A stretch of 64,000 nucleotides of DNA. It comes from Otis tarda (taxonomy: Eukaryota; Chordata; Aves; Otidiformes; Otididae). Shown piece after piece: positions 24,365 to 38,323 of this stretch. A model generated the notes under the pieces. That model worked only from the letters and a program-made list of their open reading frames with translations, had not been told where the DNA came from and searched no databases. The DNA lies in contig CM048552.1 of NCBI GenBank assembly GCA_026413225.1, positions 186,530,053-186,594,052 of the forward strand. The letters are read 5' to 3'. The first letter of the stretch is position 1. Each line of letters begins with the position of its first letter. Both the position numbers and the translations under genes were made by a program.

Positions 24365-27300
24365 TGAGGTTTTAGCAAGATTCCTCGCTGATGACATGTC
24401 ATTTCGTTGCTGAAGCAGAAGCGTGCTCTGCCACGCAGCTGCGCTACCGTAACATCAGTGGGAGCAGAAGCAGAGGCAGTAGCACCTTTCTGGGCATTTG
24501 TAGCCAGACTTCTTGGTGCTGCTGCTGGACTTAAATCCTGGGTCGCCTCGTCTCTCCCTGCCCCTGTTCACTTCCTCTGAGAGCCTTTCTCGAAGGGTGA
24601 TTAAGCCATTATTGCTGTAAATTTTTTGTCATGTCTTTAATGGCCAAAAAGGAATGGGGAATTCAATCCCAGCAGCTTTTGCACACAGTGGTTTATAGGT
24701 GTGAATTAGCATCCGCTAAATTGTATTTCCTCTCATGTGGCCTTTGCTCCCATCTGACTGCAAGTCTGTCCCTCCTGCAGACTGCTACCTTAGCTCATTT
24801 CATCTGCAGAGGTTTTAAAAAAAAGGCTTTTATGGGGCTCATCTCAAAAAGTGGTTGTGAAGGTCACCCTGTCCCAAAACAGCCTATTCCCCGGAACACT
24901 CGGTACTCAAACTTATCACTTAATTTGAATATTTCACCTTCCACTAAAGCTTGCTGATTAAAATGCCGCTGCCACACTGTGGGATATCTACAAAGAGGTT
25001 ACCATGATTAGAAAAAATCATTAGAATGTACTGGAAAAAAACAGGAATGCTTCTGGCAAATGCAAAAAGTGTTGCTAGTAGCTGTTTTCCCAGATCTTAC
25101 AACTTATCTGAAAGCAGAAAGGGCTGCTATTTGTTTCCCGCAATTAAAAAAAAATAGTTTTTCTTCTTCATTAACACCACAAACAGCATTAGAAATCAGA
25201 TTTCAACAGCAATGTAATCAAATGGCACCACGGATTTATACACAATACCTTTTATGATTATTAAATATTATTTAGAATGATGCCTTTATGCACGGTAGGG
25301 CATGTTGTTGTGGCCCCAAAAGGAGACACGGCAGAGGGAGGTGTGTGGGAGGAGCAAGGGAACAGATGGAGCTAGGGCCTCTTGCAATTTGGCCACTGCA
25401 GCCTCATGTAGGAGCAAAGTGTTGGAGAAGGAGCAAGTCCCTGCTCGCTACTGTCACTTGCCATCCTCTTGTGAAGCTGGCAGGAGGACTCGTACTTCCA
25501 GCTAACTCCCAGGCTGGCCTCTGCCTGCATGGCGGGACAAAGGCTTGGAGTTGTTGTACAGGAGATTCCTGAGGAGGGAAGAAGGACCATTCTCTATGCT
25601 GGGTCTAGAAACTCATTACCAAGATTAGCTCCCTCCTAGTCAAAGGACTGAGGGTGCTCCACAGAGCTGGATCCTCCCTAATCCTGCACAGCCCCAGTGT
25701 TCAGACTGTACTGAAAAAAATGATTATCAGTTTTGGTTCCAAGTTTTAAGAAGCTTTTAGCTACAAATAAAGAATGTCTTTAAAAAGATGCATTTAAGTC
25801 CCTCTTTTTTTGCATGGTTTTTTGTTTGTTTTCACATATGCATTGAAAAAAACAGGTACTTGTCAGTTAAGGAGAGATGGTTTTATGTGGATTACAAGAC
25901 AGATGGATGCGTTACATGTCCTACCACAGTCGCTCTGCAAATCTGCAAGGCGGGCAGCTTGCCCCTGCTCCTTTTCGAGATGAAAGATGTGGCCGGACGG
26001 CCAGGCTTCCTGGAACTGGAATTAGGAACATTTTACTTTCTCAATAGACTGAAAAGGACAATGCCTTCAATTGTAGGACCTTGCTCCATCAAAACACACT
26101 AGAAAAGGAATTACTAAAAGTAACAAAAGCTATCTCTGCAATGGACTGACAGCCTAGAATTAGTCTGAAACATGTGGCTCTGCAAAACACTTCATAGATT
26201 GTACTGCTGCTCCCGACAGACACTCAGGCCCCGGCCAAACACAAAAGTTGTTTCACTTTCATTCTTCTGGTACTGTATAATCCCCACACCTCTTTCTCTC
26301 CTCGCTAAGCATGGAAGCAGATATTCCAGCCAAAAAGTATTAGCAGTGTAACTTACATACAGCAAAAAGAGGGAAATATATTATTATGCCAAAGTACCTG
26401 TGTGTGCTACCCTGAATTATACCTCTGTAAGTGTTTTGAAGGAAAATTCCACTCCTCTCCCAAACCCTGTAGCCTTTTTCTTGAGCAACAGAAAAATGGT
26501 GTACAGACTGGGCTTTAGGTTTCTATCCAGAAAAAAAAAAAACAAAACTTTTTTTTTTTCTTTCCTCATTCCCCTCAGAGCCAACATTTTTTTTACCAGA
26601 TTTTGTGACTGGATCAGATTTTTTACCCAGTGTTTTGTGACTGGATCTGTTCCTGGTCTGGATAGCACATGAGACTTTACAAAGTTCAGTGCTAGCACAA
26701 GGAAGAGGATGAGCATGGACACCCTTATTGGTGCCAGTGTGGACTTTTAAGTCAATTATGCAAATATTTCTCAAGTCTTTCCAAAGATCATGAAATTACT
26801 GCACAGGTGCTATATGCCTTTGCTTGCTTTCCAGGAACAGGGACTGAAATATTTGTTCCCTCTGCTATTGAATACCTTTTTCCAAAGACTCCCTTCGGAA
26901 CGGGCTGCAGAGTGAGTGATGCTTTCTGGGAAGCTGCATGGGTCATAGCTGACCACTCCTGCTTTGGGGTGGAAATGCTGTGGCGATGCCTCTTTCACAT
27001 TGCCTGCACTATTTATTTACTTATACTTTGGCTTTGCACTCACAGTTTTTGGCCAGGACATGGGCATCCAGGCTCTTCCTCTGCTTGCGGAGATCCAAAC
27101 CACCTACCTCCAGGACAATCCATTAACCACACAGCTCCTTCTCTGGGTGAGGGGCTGAGAATTGTTTCGTGATTTGCACTACACAAGTGCTGGATAATTA
27201 CAGAGTATTTGGGACAGCATCATCACACGCCTGCCGTCTGCTGTGGTCTTGCCTACAAATCCACTTTTGGCTGTCGTGTTTATGGCTCCCGTTGGACAGT

Positions 27301-29307
27301 GTGTTGGAAGCTGTATGCTGGGCTGAGTAGACTTTCAGCTTCACACAATGTGGACAATTAATTTTTTTAAAAAATATCTTCTCCATGGCACCTAAAAGAA
27401 CATAGGGTGAGTACTCATAGTTAAAAGGAAAGTCGGAGCAATTCAGGATGCCCTGAGCCACCTTCAGGCATCATGTCCTAAGTGAGAACCACCAACGCTC
27501 TGGGCAAAAGGTATAATGAGTGGACAAGTGTGTGCCAAATCCTGCCCCGCTGGCGGCCTGGTAGGAGAGCTTTGCATGATTTACAGGCTACCATCAATGT
27601 AAATATGCCAATGAGTGTGCTTTAATTTTTGCAGGCAATTTAACACTGCTGGCTAAGAGCGACTCAACAAATACATGTTACAGGGGGAGCAGAAGCCCCT
27701 GACACTCCAGGTCCCTTTCCCCCTTGGGAAAAGGGAAAAGGCAGTCTTGCTGTGAGTTGCTTGCTACTGACTCCAGCTGGCATCAACCAACCATTGCCTC
27801 ATGGCACCATTCAGGTTCATTATGCCATTAATGCTGGTTTGCAATGTATTTTAGGCAATTTTCAAGCTAATTTTTAGTGCCTGAACATTGTGCTGTGCAG
27901 GGCGTTGCTTTCAGGATGTTGTATATTGCTGCAGTATGGGTTTTGGTAACAGGTTGGGAGAGAGCACAGATAAAGGTTGCTGAAAGAAGGCACCTTTTTC
28001 AAGCTCATACAGACTGAAAATAAAAAGTCTTGCTAAGGTTCTCCTGATTAAAACAACAACAAAAGGCCTTGATGAGACATACTGAACAGAAACTGTGTCT
28101 AGAATTTTTATGGACTGCTGATTTACACTCCTGTCTAAATGTGCTCTTCATGGGATAAGGATACATCACGTGCTTCGTAACTCAGCCATGGCATGCCTGG
28201 ATTTGTGTAACCATGTTTCTGGAGCAAGCTGTCCTCGTTTTAACCTGACTGGGAACATGTGAATGGCACAGGGAAGGGAAGCCCACACTGGGCAAGAGGC
28301 TAACTGGCTGGGAGGCCAGCTGTACCTGGATCAGGTCTTTGTTTTCAACCTTCTTGCAGGCAAGTTTTGACTCCTCCTGCTTGTTCTCCTCTAGATGCCA
28401 CCCTGCTTGTAGCTCTGCTCAGTCATTGCAGTGGTAGCATCTTTGTATATGGTGAAAGCAGTTTTGCTGAGAAATCAAGACTTGTGCTTACTCCTCTCCT
28501 CAGAGGATAAGGAAACCAGGACCAAGTGAAAGCACTGTGACTAGGTAGGGCATCGAGCTAACTAGGAGAATGTGTTTGATGTATTTTCTGGAGCAGATGG
28601 ACACAAAGAAGTGGAGTCTGGCTGCAGGCCAGCACAATTCCAGACAATATCCCACAGACCAAGAGAGGAAGAGGGCAGCCACCACTGCAGCGTGACTACT
28701 GTAGTGCAAAATGACTCCGGGCTCTAGGAGGAGTCCAAGCCACCGAGCAATTCATCAGTCAGGCTAACACCAGCAGCTGCAGATCCTTCTACGTCAATGC
28801 AACAGGGTTTGCACTGGTAGAAGTCATGCGCATCGCTACATTCACAGACAGGAAAATAAGGAAGGAAGAGAAACAAAGGACAGAAACAGAGATGGCCCTA
28901 AAAGGGAACGAACTTTCTTACAGAGCAATCTTGAAAGCAACAATAAGGTACTAAACAATACAGCACGGCTAAGCAGTTCATTGCTACACAAGGTCACAGT
29001 CTACCTTCCCCCACAACCGCCCTCAGTGGGAGGCTCATTGTGGAGCGACGGATGCAGAGCCGAAATGACAGCTGAACCTGGGGGATCTGGCCATTTCCCC
29101 AGGATGGATCTGACATCCCTGGCTCGTAGTGTGAAGACAAAGGGTGAGGGAACAGAAATATTATGATTGCCTTTCTACAGAGGAGAACGAATAGCAGCGC
29201 CATTAAGGCTACCTGCACAACAGGACAGCTTTATCGGTACTGGAATAGAAGCGTGCTATCCTGCAAAGCTCGTCTAGCGAGGACAGAGCTATTTCAGTGA
29301 AACTGGA

Positions 29308-29328
29308 TTTTTTTTTTTTTTTTTTTTT
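29308..29328. repeat. Poly-T mononucleotide run
   Basis: About 21 consecutive T residues followed by AGCAGAG. No attached retroelement is recognised. Confidence 0.9.
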
Positions 29329-32300
29329 AGCAGAGTAACACCCTCCTGAATGCAGTGAGCAGTGATGCAGCTACAGGCAATGTTCTTGACAGTTTAACAC
29401 TCACTAGCCCAGAAGCTGCTTCCCACTTGCGCAGCTGTGTTAGCTGGAGAGATCAACCCTTGCCTCTCTTCACTGATAGAGCTGGCTTGGTTCACCTGAT
29501 TCAGACTTTCTGTCTGACCTGGGACAAAATATTTAGGGTGGAGCTCTACCAGAGCCCTGCTAGATTTGGAGAGGTGTGCTTTCCCACTGGTTACAGTCAC
29601 TGATTCTTCCCCTTCCCACCCCACCAGGACAGCAGCAGCAGCAAACACAGCAAATGCCGAGGATTTTGGTTTTGCCCTCTCCATTTGGTCCGGCTCTGGC
29701 TCCTCTCTCTGGAGTCAGAACTTTCAGTATGCCAGTGTTGCTGAGAAGCCTCCAGGCAGCTCGGTTTTCTTCCTTATCCTAACCAGCTTGGCTCTGCAAG
29801 GAAAAGCTCCAGCAATACATGGAGAAAAGGGAAAAAAGGCCATCTGTCACTGCCGCTCACTCTGTTTGAGGAAATCATTCAAACAGCATCGGCAGAGCTC
29901 TTTTGCTGCGTGACATGCGTCTCCCACAGGGGGTCTAGCCCACAGGATTATCTTGCCCATCGCTTTTTAAGTAGCAACAAAGTTTCCGGGAATTTGGGAA
30001 TTGTCAGCCTGTGGCAAATAAATGGCTGGCATATCACTTGTTTTAACACTAGTGGGAAAATGGGACTTTAGAGCAGATGAAGAGAAGATGATGAATTGTA
30101 CAAGAAATGAGGTAACAGGCTATAAGCAGCCCAATCCTCTCCTAAAGAAATCTCTGGCAAAATACAGACTCTTAAGATAATTAGATGGCCCTTCCTTTAC
30201 TGTAACGTCTGAAGGTGTGTTCACACCCCCTACTCAAGGAGCTTAATTTAGAAGTTATAAACTACTACATTCAAATTAGTCATCAGTGATTCAGACTGCT
30301 CAGACTTGATTCCTCAGACAATGGAGAGATGGAGTTATGACAGGCATTAGGGTACAAGCAGTCTCAACGTGGCCCCGGCTGCCTCATGCTTCCTAGATGT
30401 GTTCTACCAACATCCCCCTGGAGCAGGAAGCACCATTTCCATGCTACACGCAGGAAAAGATGACTTTGTCTGGGGCATGCTACCAACTTGCATGAAACAA
30501 GCCGCTTCCACCAGCTTATCTCGATTTTACCAGAGTTTACTTTGGCCAAGAGCTGCACTTTTTCCACGCAAAATCCTCACCGAACTACTGCAATCATTAT
30601 TCAGTATAATACTTTTTCACTTATGAAAAGGTCATAAGCCGTCTTATACTGAGTACAGATATTTTAAGGCAAAAGGGAATTTAAATTTCTCAACAATGGG
30701 GACTTTAACATGCACTGCTTGCCAATATAATGAGTGCATCCAAGAAATATGACTCAACGTCTTCAAGTTTCTTGAAGCTAGGAACTGTCTTGTCTGCTAA
30801 ACGTGCCAGAGTTTTCCGTGGATGTGACTTGGCTTCTATTTTTGCTCTCCCTGTATTATCTTGAATTAGGTTGCAGGCACAATGCAACTTTAATACATAT
30901 ACATGAAGATATATTTTGTTTTCTTGACATTTTCTGGATTTAGGGAAATGTGACATTATTTTAATTTACGCACTTCTCTTTACACTGAATTTCTGACATT
31001 TTAGCAGATGACTCCTCACAAGAATGTTCTTTCAATCTCATTTAATCCCCAGCCCACCTCTCTTAACTGCAGCAAAGGAAATTCCAGTGTCTAAGCAACT
31101 ATTTCTCTTCCCTGGAAGTGTCAGACATTTGGACCACGTTGGGAGATAAAGAGCTCTTCTGCTGACTCATCTTGGCAGTCAGATCAGGTGGGCTTCCTTA
31201 GGTCCCACACAGGGCTAGAAAAGGGGCTAGGAAAAAGCTAAAATCTAAAATGTCTGGATAGGAGGGAAAAAAAAAATTAAAGGGCTCTCAAACAAGCTAG
31301 GAAGGAATTGGTCCTACTAACTGTTTGTTTTTGCAAATATTCTACCTGCAAAAATTCAGCATTCAAGCCACAAAGATTTGCCTCAACACAGAGCTTACAT
31401 CAAGCACTCAGGAACAGATCTACAACTGCACATGTGAGAGCTCTCCCTAACCCCTTGAGCTTTTGTCTAGAAATCTGTATCCAAGATGCCAATAAAAAGT
31501 ACTTTGTTGTGGAACTAGGTAGGGGAAGGAACAGTGAAGAGAATCATTTGACACTTAGTTTTGTTCCAAATCTTCCTGCAAATACCTAGGCAGCATAGTT
31601 TTGGACACATTTATGCAACCAGGTTCCCTCACTACAGCCAGAGGTAATAGTTAACCCCACTTCCAAAAGCAAAATTGGCTCTTCACACACCAGGAATGCT
31701 GGGGGAGCTGAAGCCTTGGGCCTTACAGCCTGGTTTCAGAGAGACGCGTAAGAATCTGTTTTTCTGATTTGCTTGTGGACTCTTGCGAAACCTTATCTCA
31801 GTCACGAGCTTGATCGGTTGTCAGTATACACAGCAACATCAACACAAACTGATAGCAAAGGTGAGCAAGTACTGCAAAAACAATCTAAGAACTCACCCAG
31901 ACAAGGCCAAGAAATTCACATCAATTACTAGAACCGTGTTTCTTCTATTTTTTTTTTGCACATAGCTCTATGCACAGCAGTGTACTTCAAAGAAAGCCTG
32001 CAGAAAGGAAAAAAAGCGTGAATACACATGCAAGTCTGTATTCTCATGAATGCTTGCACCTGAATAGCACATTCTGCCATCTCTGAGTGCTCTTTGTAGG
32101 CCTGGGAGTAGAACTGCTGTCAGTGGCATTTAAGTGAACCAATACACATCACATTTATCTTCGCAGAGCATCTATATTACCGTATCCTGCCATGATTCTT
32201 TTGTGGAAGAGGACCTTTTCAGGCAATTATTGACAGATATTTCTAGCTTTATAGTATCTAATTAGGATTTTAAGCTCCTAGAATAGTACTACCTGACTTC

Positions 32301-33531
32301 ATCTACCCCTGAAACACCATGAACTGTTCCAGTATCACAAAAATAACAGCTCAACTGATCTATATGCAACCTGTGCCCTGTCAGTTCTACTCATTTGTGG
32401 ATGCGCAATTAAAGTCTGGTTCAGACTTCCTATCTTGTTGCCACAGTATAATCTCAAATGGGCTCGGAAAAGGATTAGACAATACGAAGTTTTGCACTCA
32501 AAGAGATAGGGTGTCCAAATTGCAACATTCAAAGATTCAGAAAACATTTGGATACAAACAATTAGTGGAAACACCTCAACCATTTCACTGGGAAGCATGA
32601 TTCATTCTTATTAAAATGAATTTGCTACGAGTAAATATATTGCTAAGTCTGAACTGAGAATTACTTTCTAGTGCAACTTTTAAGAGCAGGTATTGCATCT
32701 TATTTCTCAGAGAAAGTTGGGACTGGGAACACATCTGGGAAAACATCTGGGTTTATTGCCAGATGCTGAAATGACATGCTGAGACACAGGTTAACTCACA
32801 TTCTATTTCTGTGGCCCATCTTCTTACCTGTGCAATGGAGCTAACTGCTAACTGCATGCTTGCTTCTCTTATGAACTATCACCACAAAACTTATTTTCAG
32901 ATCAAAATTTTCCTCTTTTTACATTTTGATAAATAGATGGTAATAATCTTTTATTTACCCCCTCTTCCTTATTTTATACAGTTTCCCTGTGTCACCAGTG
33001 ACAGAACAAGAAGTTATCTGATTTCATACACAAGAGGTGTAGTTACATTGTGTGGTATTACAAATGCATCTTACTCTGTTTAAAATGAGAAACGAGCAAC
33101 TCTGAGCTATAAAAGTAGGCTCTTTTCATACTTTTGGTGAATTTAGCAGCTATTTTGAATATTTTGTATTTACCAAAATGTTTTCCATTTCAAACACCAG
33201 CTTTGAAGAAGACAGATTTTCTGTATTTTAAAGCAAGTCTACATTAAGCTCAAGGTAGCAGCTTTTACTTTTAAATATACTTAAACAGAGCAGACTTCAA
33301 AAAAGTTGTGTGCTGGATGCAGTTAGATGAAATGATAAGAATTTTAATACTTCCTCCTTTCCCCAGGAACATGACAAATATAATTCCACAAGAAGCACTT
33401 TCATCTCAGTAGTCTTTCATGGCAAAGAACCACTGTTGAAAGCACTGTTGAAAGATATTGAAAGGAAAAAGGACACACGTCTTCCTTTTCCTTTTGTATC
33501 TATAAAAATAAAAAAAATTATGTATGTATAT

Positions 33532-36500
33532 ATCATAGAATCATATAATAGTTTGAGTTGGAAGGGACCTTTAAAGGTCATCTAGTCCAACCCCCCTGCA
33601 AGGAGCAGGAACATCTCCAACCAGATCAAGTTGCTCAGAGCCTCATCCAATCTGGCCTTGAACATTTCGAGGGATGGGGCATCAACCACGTCTCTGGGCA
33701 ACCTGTTCCAGTGTTCCACCACCCTCATTGTAAAAGATCTCCTTATCTCCAATCTAAATCTACCCTTTTTCAGTTTAAAACCATTGCCCCTTCTCCTATC
33801 GCAACAGGCCCTACTGAAGAGTTTCTCCCCATCTTTCCTGTAGGCCCCCTTTAGGTACCAGAAGGCCACTATAAGGTCTCCCTGGCGCTTTCTCAGGCTG
33901 AACAACCCCAACTCTCTCAAGCAAGCCTTTCCTCATTCCCTCTTTTGGACCCTCTCCAACTGCTCCATGTCCTTCCTATGTTGGGGGCTCCAGAACTGGA
34001 CACAGTACTCCAGGTGGGGTCTCACCGGAGCAGAATAGAGGAGCAGAATCACCTCCCTCAACCTGCTAGCCACACTTCTTTTAATGCAGCCCAGGACGGA
34101 CGCCGTTGGCCTTCTGAGCTGCAAGCGCACATTGCCAGCTCATGTTGAGCTTTTCATCCACCAGTATGCCCAAGTACATTTTGGCAGGGCCGCTCTCAAT
34201 CCCTTCATCCCCCAGCCTGTACTGATACCAGAGGTTGTCCCAATCCAGATGCAGGATACATATATAATTATTTCAAGTCCATTATATGGTCTTATGCATG
34301 CTCAGTTTGCTTAAGTCTTCCCTGATGCGATCTTCTTCCACCAAGGGTACATCTTCCTTGCTCTAACCTTTCCCCCTGGTCTGTGGAATTGCTGAAGGCT
34401 CATCTTGCTAGCAAAGACTGAGGCAAAGAAGGTATTCAGCACCTCAGCCTCTTCCATGGCCTGTGTCACTGGTCTCCCATCTCATTGATCAATGGGCGTA
34501 CATTTTCCCTAGTCTTCATTTTGTCTTCTATATACTCTTAGAATTCCTTCTTGAATTCTTTGACATGCCTAGTCAGATTCAATTCCATTTGAGCTTCAAC
34601 TTGCCTAACTTTGTCCCTGAATGCTCAGACAACATTTCAGTATTCCTCCCAGCCTACCTGTCTTTGCTTCTACCCTCTGTCTGCTTCCTTGGGAGCTCTT
34701 TTGTTCATCCACCCAGGCCTTCTGGCATTTTTGCCTGACTTCCTCTATGTTGGGATGAAACTCTCTTGAGCTTGGAGGAGGTGATCTTTGGATATTAACC
34801 AGCTTTCCTGGGCCACTTTTCCTTTCAGGGCCTTAGCCCATGGAACTCTTCCAAGCAGATCTTTGAAGAGGCCAAAGTCAGCTCTCCTGAAGTCCAGGGT
34901 TGTGAGCTTGCTTTTCACCCTCTTCTCTGCTCTCAGGATCCTGAACTCCACCATCCCATGGTCACTGCAGCTGTGGCTGCCTTTGACCTTCATATCCCCA
35001 ACAAGCCCCTCCTTGCTGCTAAGTACAAGCTCCAGCAGAACACCTCTCTTCATTGGCTCTTCTATCACTTGGAGAAGGAAGTTATCATCAATACACTCCA
35101 GGAACCTCCTGGATTGCTTCTGTCCTGCTGTGTTGTCCCTCCATCAGGTATTGGGGAGGCTGAAGTCCCCCATGAGGGCCATGGCCTACAAACTTGAGGC
35201 TGCTCCTGTATGTCTACAGAGAGCCTGATCCACTTGTTCTTCCTGGTCAGGTGGCCTACAGCAGCCATCCACTTTAAGGGCACCTTTACCCATCCTCACT
35301 TTACTCCTAACCCACAAACTGTTCTCAGTTGACTCTTCATCCATGCCCAGCTGCTCTCTCCTGTAAAGGGCAACTCGCCCTCCTTCTCTTCCCATTCCAT
35401 CCTTCCTAAAGATCCTGTATTCATCACAGCACTCCAGTCTTGGGAAGCATCCTGCCCAGTCTCCATGATCCCAGTAAGATTGCGGCCCTGCAAGTGCACA
35501 GATCTCTAACTCATCATGTTTATTCCTCCTTCTGTATGTTAGTGTACAGATATTTCAGAGAGGCACCCCAGCATTTTTACTTCCTGTGAAGAGTTTGGGG
35601 ATTTCTACATAATAGTGCCTTGTAAGCACTTCCTTGCTTACATGCAAGTGCTGGAGGTGACCCTCTTTAAGCTCCAGTTTGTTGATTTTGCAATCACTTC
35701 TTGTCACACAATGCCATGCCTTTTGCTCAGCGAACGTGTCTGACAATCCCTCACTCTCTCCTCTGTCATTCTTGGTTTAAAGCCCTCCTGATAAGGTCAG
35801 CCATCCTACTGGTGACAATAGATTTGCTGCACTTAGTGAGGTGGATCCCACCTCTCCCAAGCAGATGCTGAAATACAAACAGGGTCCCACAGTCACAGAA
35901 TCCAAAATCCTGTTGCCAACACCAGTTTGGCAGCCAGCTACTGGCTTGTCCTATTAGCCCCCTCCTTCTCACTCCCTTTCCCCTCACCAGCATGATTGAA
36001 ACCACCACCTGGGCCACCATGCCCATACTACTGCTCTCAGAGATCTGTAGTCATTGTTGATACTGTCCAGGTTTCCCCTGGCATGATCAGTAGCACCCAC
36101 ATGGAATAACAGCAGGGGGTTGTAGTCAGAGGGCTGCACAAGCTTCAGTAGTTCCTCCACAACATCCCAGATCGTCGCCCTCAGAAGGCAGCAAATATCT
36201 TCAGATGATTGGTTGGGTTGACAGATGGGTGCCTCTGTCTCCCGCAGCAGGGAGTCACCCATTGCAATGACTCACCACTTATTCCTGGGAGTCTTGCATG
36301 GTTTAGGATTAGGTGGACCAGGCTCTTTGCTTGAAAGCACATCTAGCTCTTCTTCAGCTTTAAGGACAGTGCAGTTTTAAGTTGTTTTATTTTGCTGTTG
36401 TAAGGCTTTAGGTGGGGCAGGAACCTTTCTCTTAGTGCTAGAAGTCATCAGCTTCCATCCTTCCCCTTCTCCAGAGGTTTTTCTTGATGGTGCGAGGTAG

Positions 36501-36860
36501 ACACTACCTGTGTTCCTGCTGCAGATGGGGTCTGAGGCTCTCCAAGCTGGTAAGTCTCACAGAAGATCCTGTCTATCTCCCTTTCATCTTCTCTGATGAG
36601 GTGCAGCCTGCTCGCTTCCTCCTGTAACACCTCCATTTGGCAGCACAGCTTTTCCAAGACAGCATACCTCCTGAAGGACAGAGGGCCATCTCTCTTAGCC
36701 TTCAGAGAGGTCCCAGGTACTCCCTGCAATCTGGGATGTGGAGGGCTGTGTCAGCCATCTGAAGCTCAATCTGTGTGGAAGCCCCTGCCCTAGCAGGGAC
36801 AGCTGCTCCCACGTCTACTAGGGACACTGCTTGAAATATCTGCTGGGGGAACTGAAACAA
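33532..36860 (-). mobile_element. Old, near-full-structure CR1 LINE with deleted RT core
   Basis: Read on the minus strand, this copy has CR1 parts in canonical order. ORF1 N-terminal coiled-coil-like sequence (about 36729-36448) comes first, then the ORF1 esterase domain (about 36262-35766) starting MGDSLLRETEAP. The ORF2 endonuclease (about 35420-34745) includes GGRVALYRREQL, CCRPPDQEEQVDQAL and CSDHGMVEF. The RT N-terminal linker follows to about 34270 (EAEVLNTFFASVFASKM), then the RT C-terminal part and 3' end (34250-33532). Between KLSMHKT and VLHLG-like sequence roughly 790 bases present in the younger copy are absent, including motifs A, B and FADD. Stops and frameshifts are scattered throughout. 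The 5' boundary near 36860 is approximate. Confidence 0.88.
35766..36262 (-). pseudogene. CR1 ORF1 remnant: SGNH-type esterase domain
   Basis: The ORF1 protein of CR1 elements carries an SGNH-hydrolase-like esterase. Here the block I segment reads GDSLLRETEAP, with the nucleophile serine, followed by a segment ending LLLFHVGATDHARGN that corresponds to the domain middle. In a shifted frame the C-terminal block reads GGIHLTKCSKSIVTSRMAD, which keeps the catalytic-type histidine, but the usual aspartate before GIHL is glycine. The frame breaks near 36000, so the copy is nonfunctional. Confidence 0.7.
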
Positions 36861-38163
36861 AACATATGAATGTTTCGTATCTGACCACAGCAAAGCAGAG
36901 CAGATTTTAAGGGGGGGAACTACAGAACTGCATTCTAATCTCCCGAGCTTCATACCATAATGCTGACAAGGGCATTGTTGCTTTCAGGTTGAAAAGTTCT
37001 ACCCAATGCTGTCATGCAACAGCAAGGCTAAAAGGAAAGAAAATACGGGCCACTTAGAATGAAAAGACAGATGCAGGCAATCATAAGGTGAAAGGGTTTG
37101 AGAAAGCTGTTTGTATTTGAAAATTTCAGAATCAGATAATTTCTAAAAATATTTAAATAAAATAATTCATTTATGCAAATGCATTAACCCAGAAAGAGCC
37201 AAAATAAAAAAAAAAAAACCAACACATCCAGTATGAAGATTTTCTTTACACTAAAAATTCTTCTAATAAGTATATTAAATATGTAACAAGAGGGGAAAAA
37301 AGCATCTCACAATTTATATTCAAGGGTATCACATTTTAGAACAATGTCTTAGCCATTAATCATATATAAATGATTCACAAAGAAATTAAATATGATATTC
37401 CATAAAAGAATAATCTAATTTACAGTTTAGATGTAAGGCTTCACCATAACATCTCCTACACTTCACCTGAGTCTTTGCATACCCAAGTTGAGTATCTCTA
37501 CTTACTCTCCTGCCAGAGTAACACAGCATGGTGGTCCTCGAAAACACAGAAAGTGTTCAGGTTTACTCTTTGAGGTTCAACAAAAAAGTATTACTAGAAA
37601 GTGTTCTATCATTTGTCATAATAAAAACAAATGAAAAGCTAGGAGAAATAGATAAGTTGTATTTGCCAGTCTAAGGTTGAGGGAATGGATTAAATCACAC
37701 TTAAAAAAAAAAAAAAAAAAAAAAAGTATCTAGTTATGCCATCGTATTATTAGTCATTGTGCACAACTGGGACACTGCAACTCCAAATCACAGACTAGAA
37801 ACACAGTGCTTCCTTTATACAAAGTACATCACTTCTGTGTGAAAAAAAGTTGTGAAAAAATCATGAGACCTATCCATCTCCATAGCTATCATATGCGTAA
37901 GAACTATTGGCTTTACAGAGCTCCAGTTTATTCAAAACACTGAATGTAATACTGATGTCAATAATATCCCTTAGTCTCATTATGTATCAAGTACAAATCA
38001 GAAAAACCCTGCCCTAAAACATTAATTTCCAACCACAAAACATTGCCAGAAATCTCATATTTGCAACACAGTCACCTGGCACTGCAGTTAACATTAATTC
38101 TGCAGAAAACAGTCACAGTCACAAATGCTTACTAAAATACGTTTCCTAAAAGTAACGTGAAGC
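36861..38163. other. AT-rich intergenic DNA downstream of SPRYD7
   Basis: No gene seen. It holds a 23-base poly-A run at 37703-37725 and possibly part of a longer SPRYD7 3' UTR, since a second AATAAA signal on the minus strand lies at 37932-37927. Confidence 0.5.
37703..37725. repeat. Poly-A mononucleotide run
   Basis: Twenty-three consecutive A residues on the plus strand, with no recognised element attached. Confidence 0.9.
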
Positions 38164-38169
38164 TTTATT
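38164..38169 (-). terminator. Candidate SPRYD7 proximal polyadenylation signal
   Basis: TTTATT on the plus strand is AATAAA on the minus strand, 57 bases past the SPRYD7 stop codon. A second copy lies at 37932-37927, about 300 bases past the stop. Which is used cannot be told from the sequence. Confidence 0.45.
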
Positions 38170-38225
38170 TAAGATGACAAAGCTTTTGTAACAGTGCAGG
38201 GTGCAGATTTTCAATATGAAGACAT

Positions 38226-38323
38226 TCAGAAGATTTGCTGCTCAAAGAGGATCTTTTCAAACCCTGGTGGAGGTGTATGATAAAATTCACTGAACTGGCA
38301 ATCCAGAATGGCACTGTCATCAA
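38226..38323 (-). CDS. SPRYD7: SPRYD7 coding exon 5 (terminal)
   Basis: Acceptor TTCTACAG then TTGATGAC. It encodes VDDSAILDCQFSEF, YHTPPPGFEKILFEQQIF and the TGA stop at 38228-38226. The 3' UTR follows toward lower coordinates. Confidence 0.97.

Larger units (their letters stand above)
21012..33531. other. Intergenic with microsatellites, no gene seen
   Basis: Mostly ordinary intergenic sequence, with AT-rich DNA at 22080-22340, a trinucleotide microsatellite at 24314-24364 and a T run at 29308-29328. I see no exon with recognisable protein similarity and no RNA gene. Several stretches could be conserved noncoding DNA, but that needs an alignment. Confidence 0.5.
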
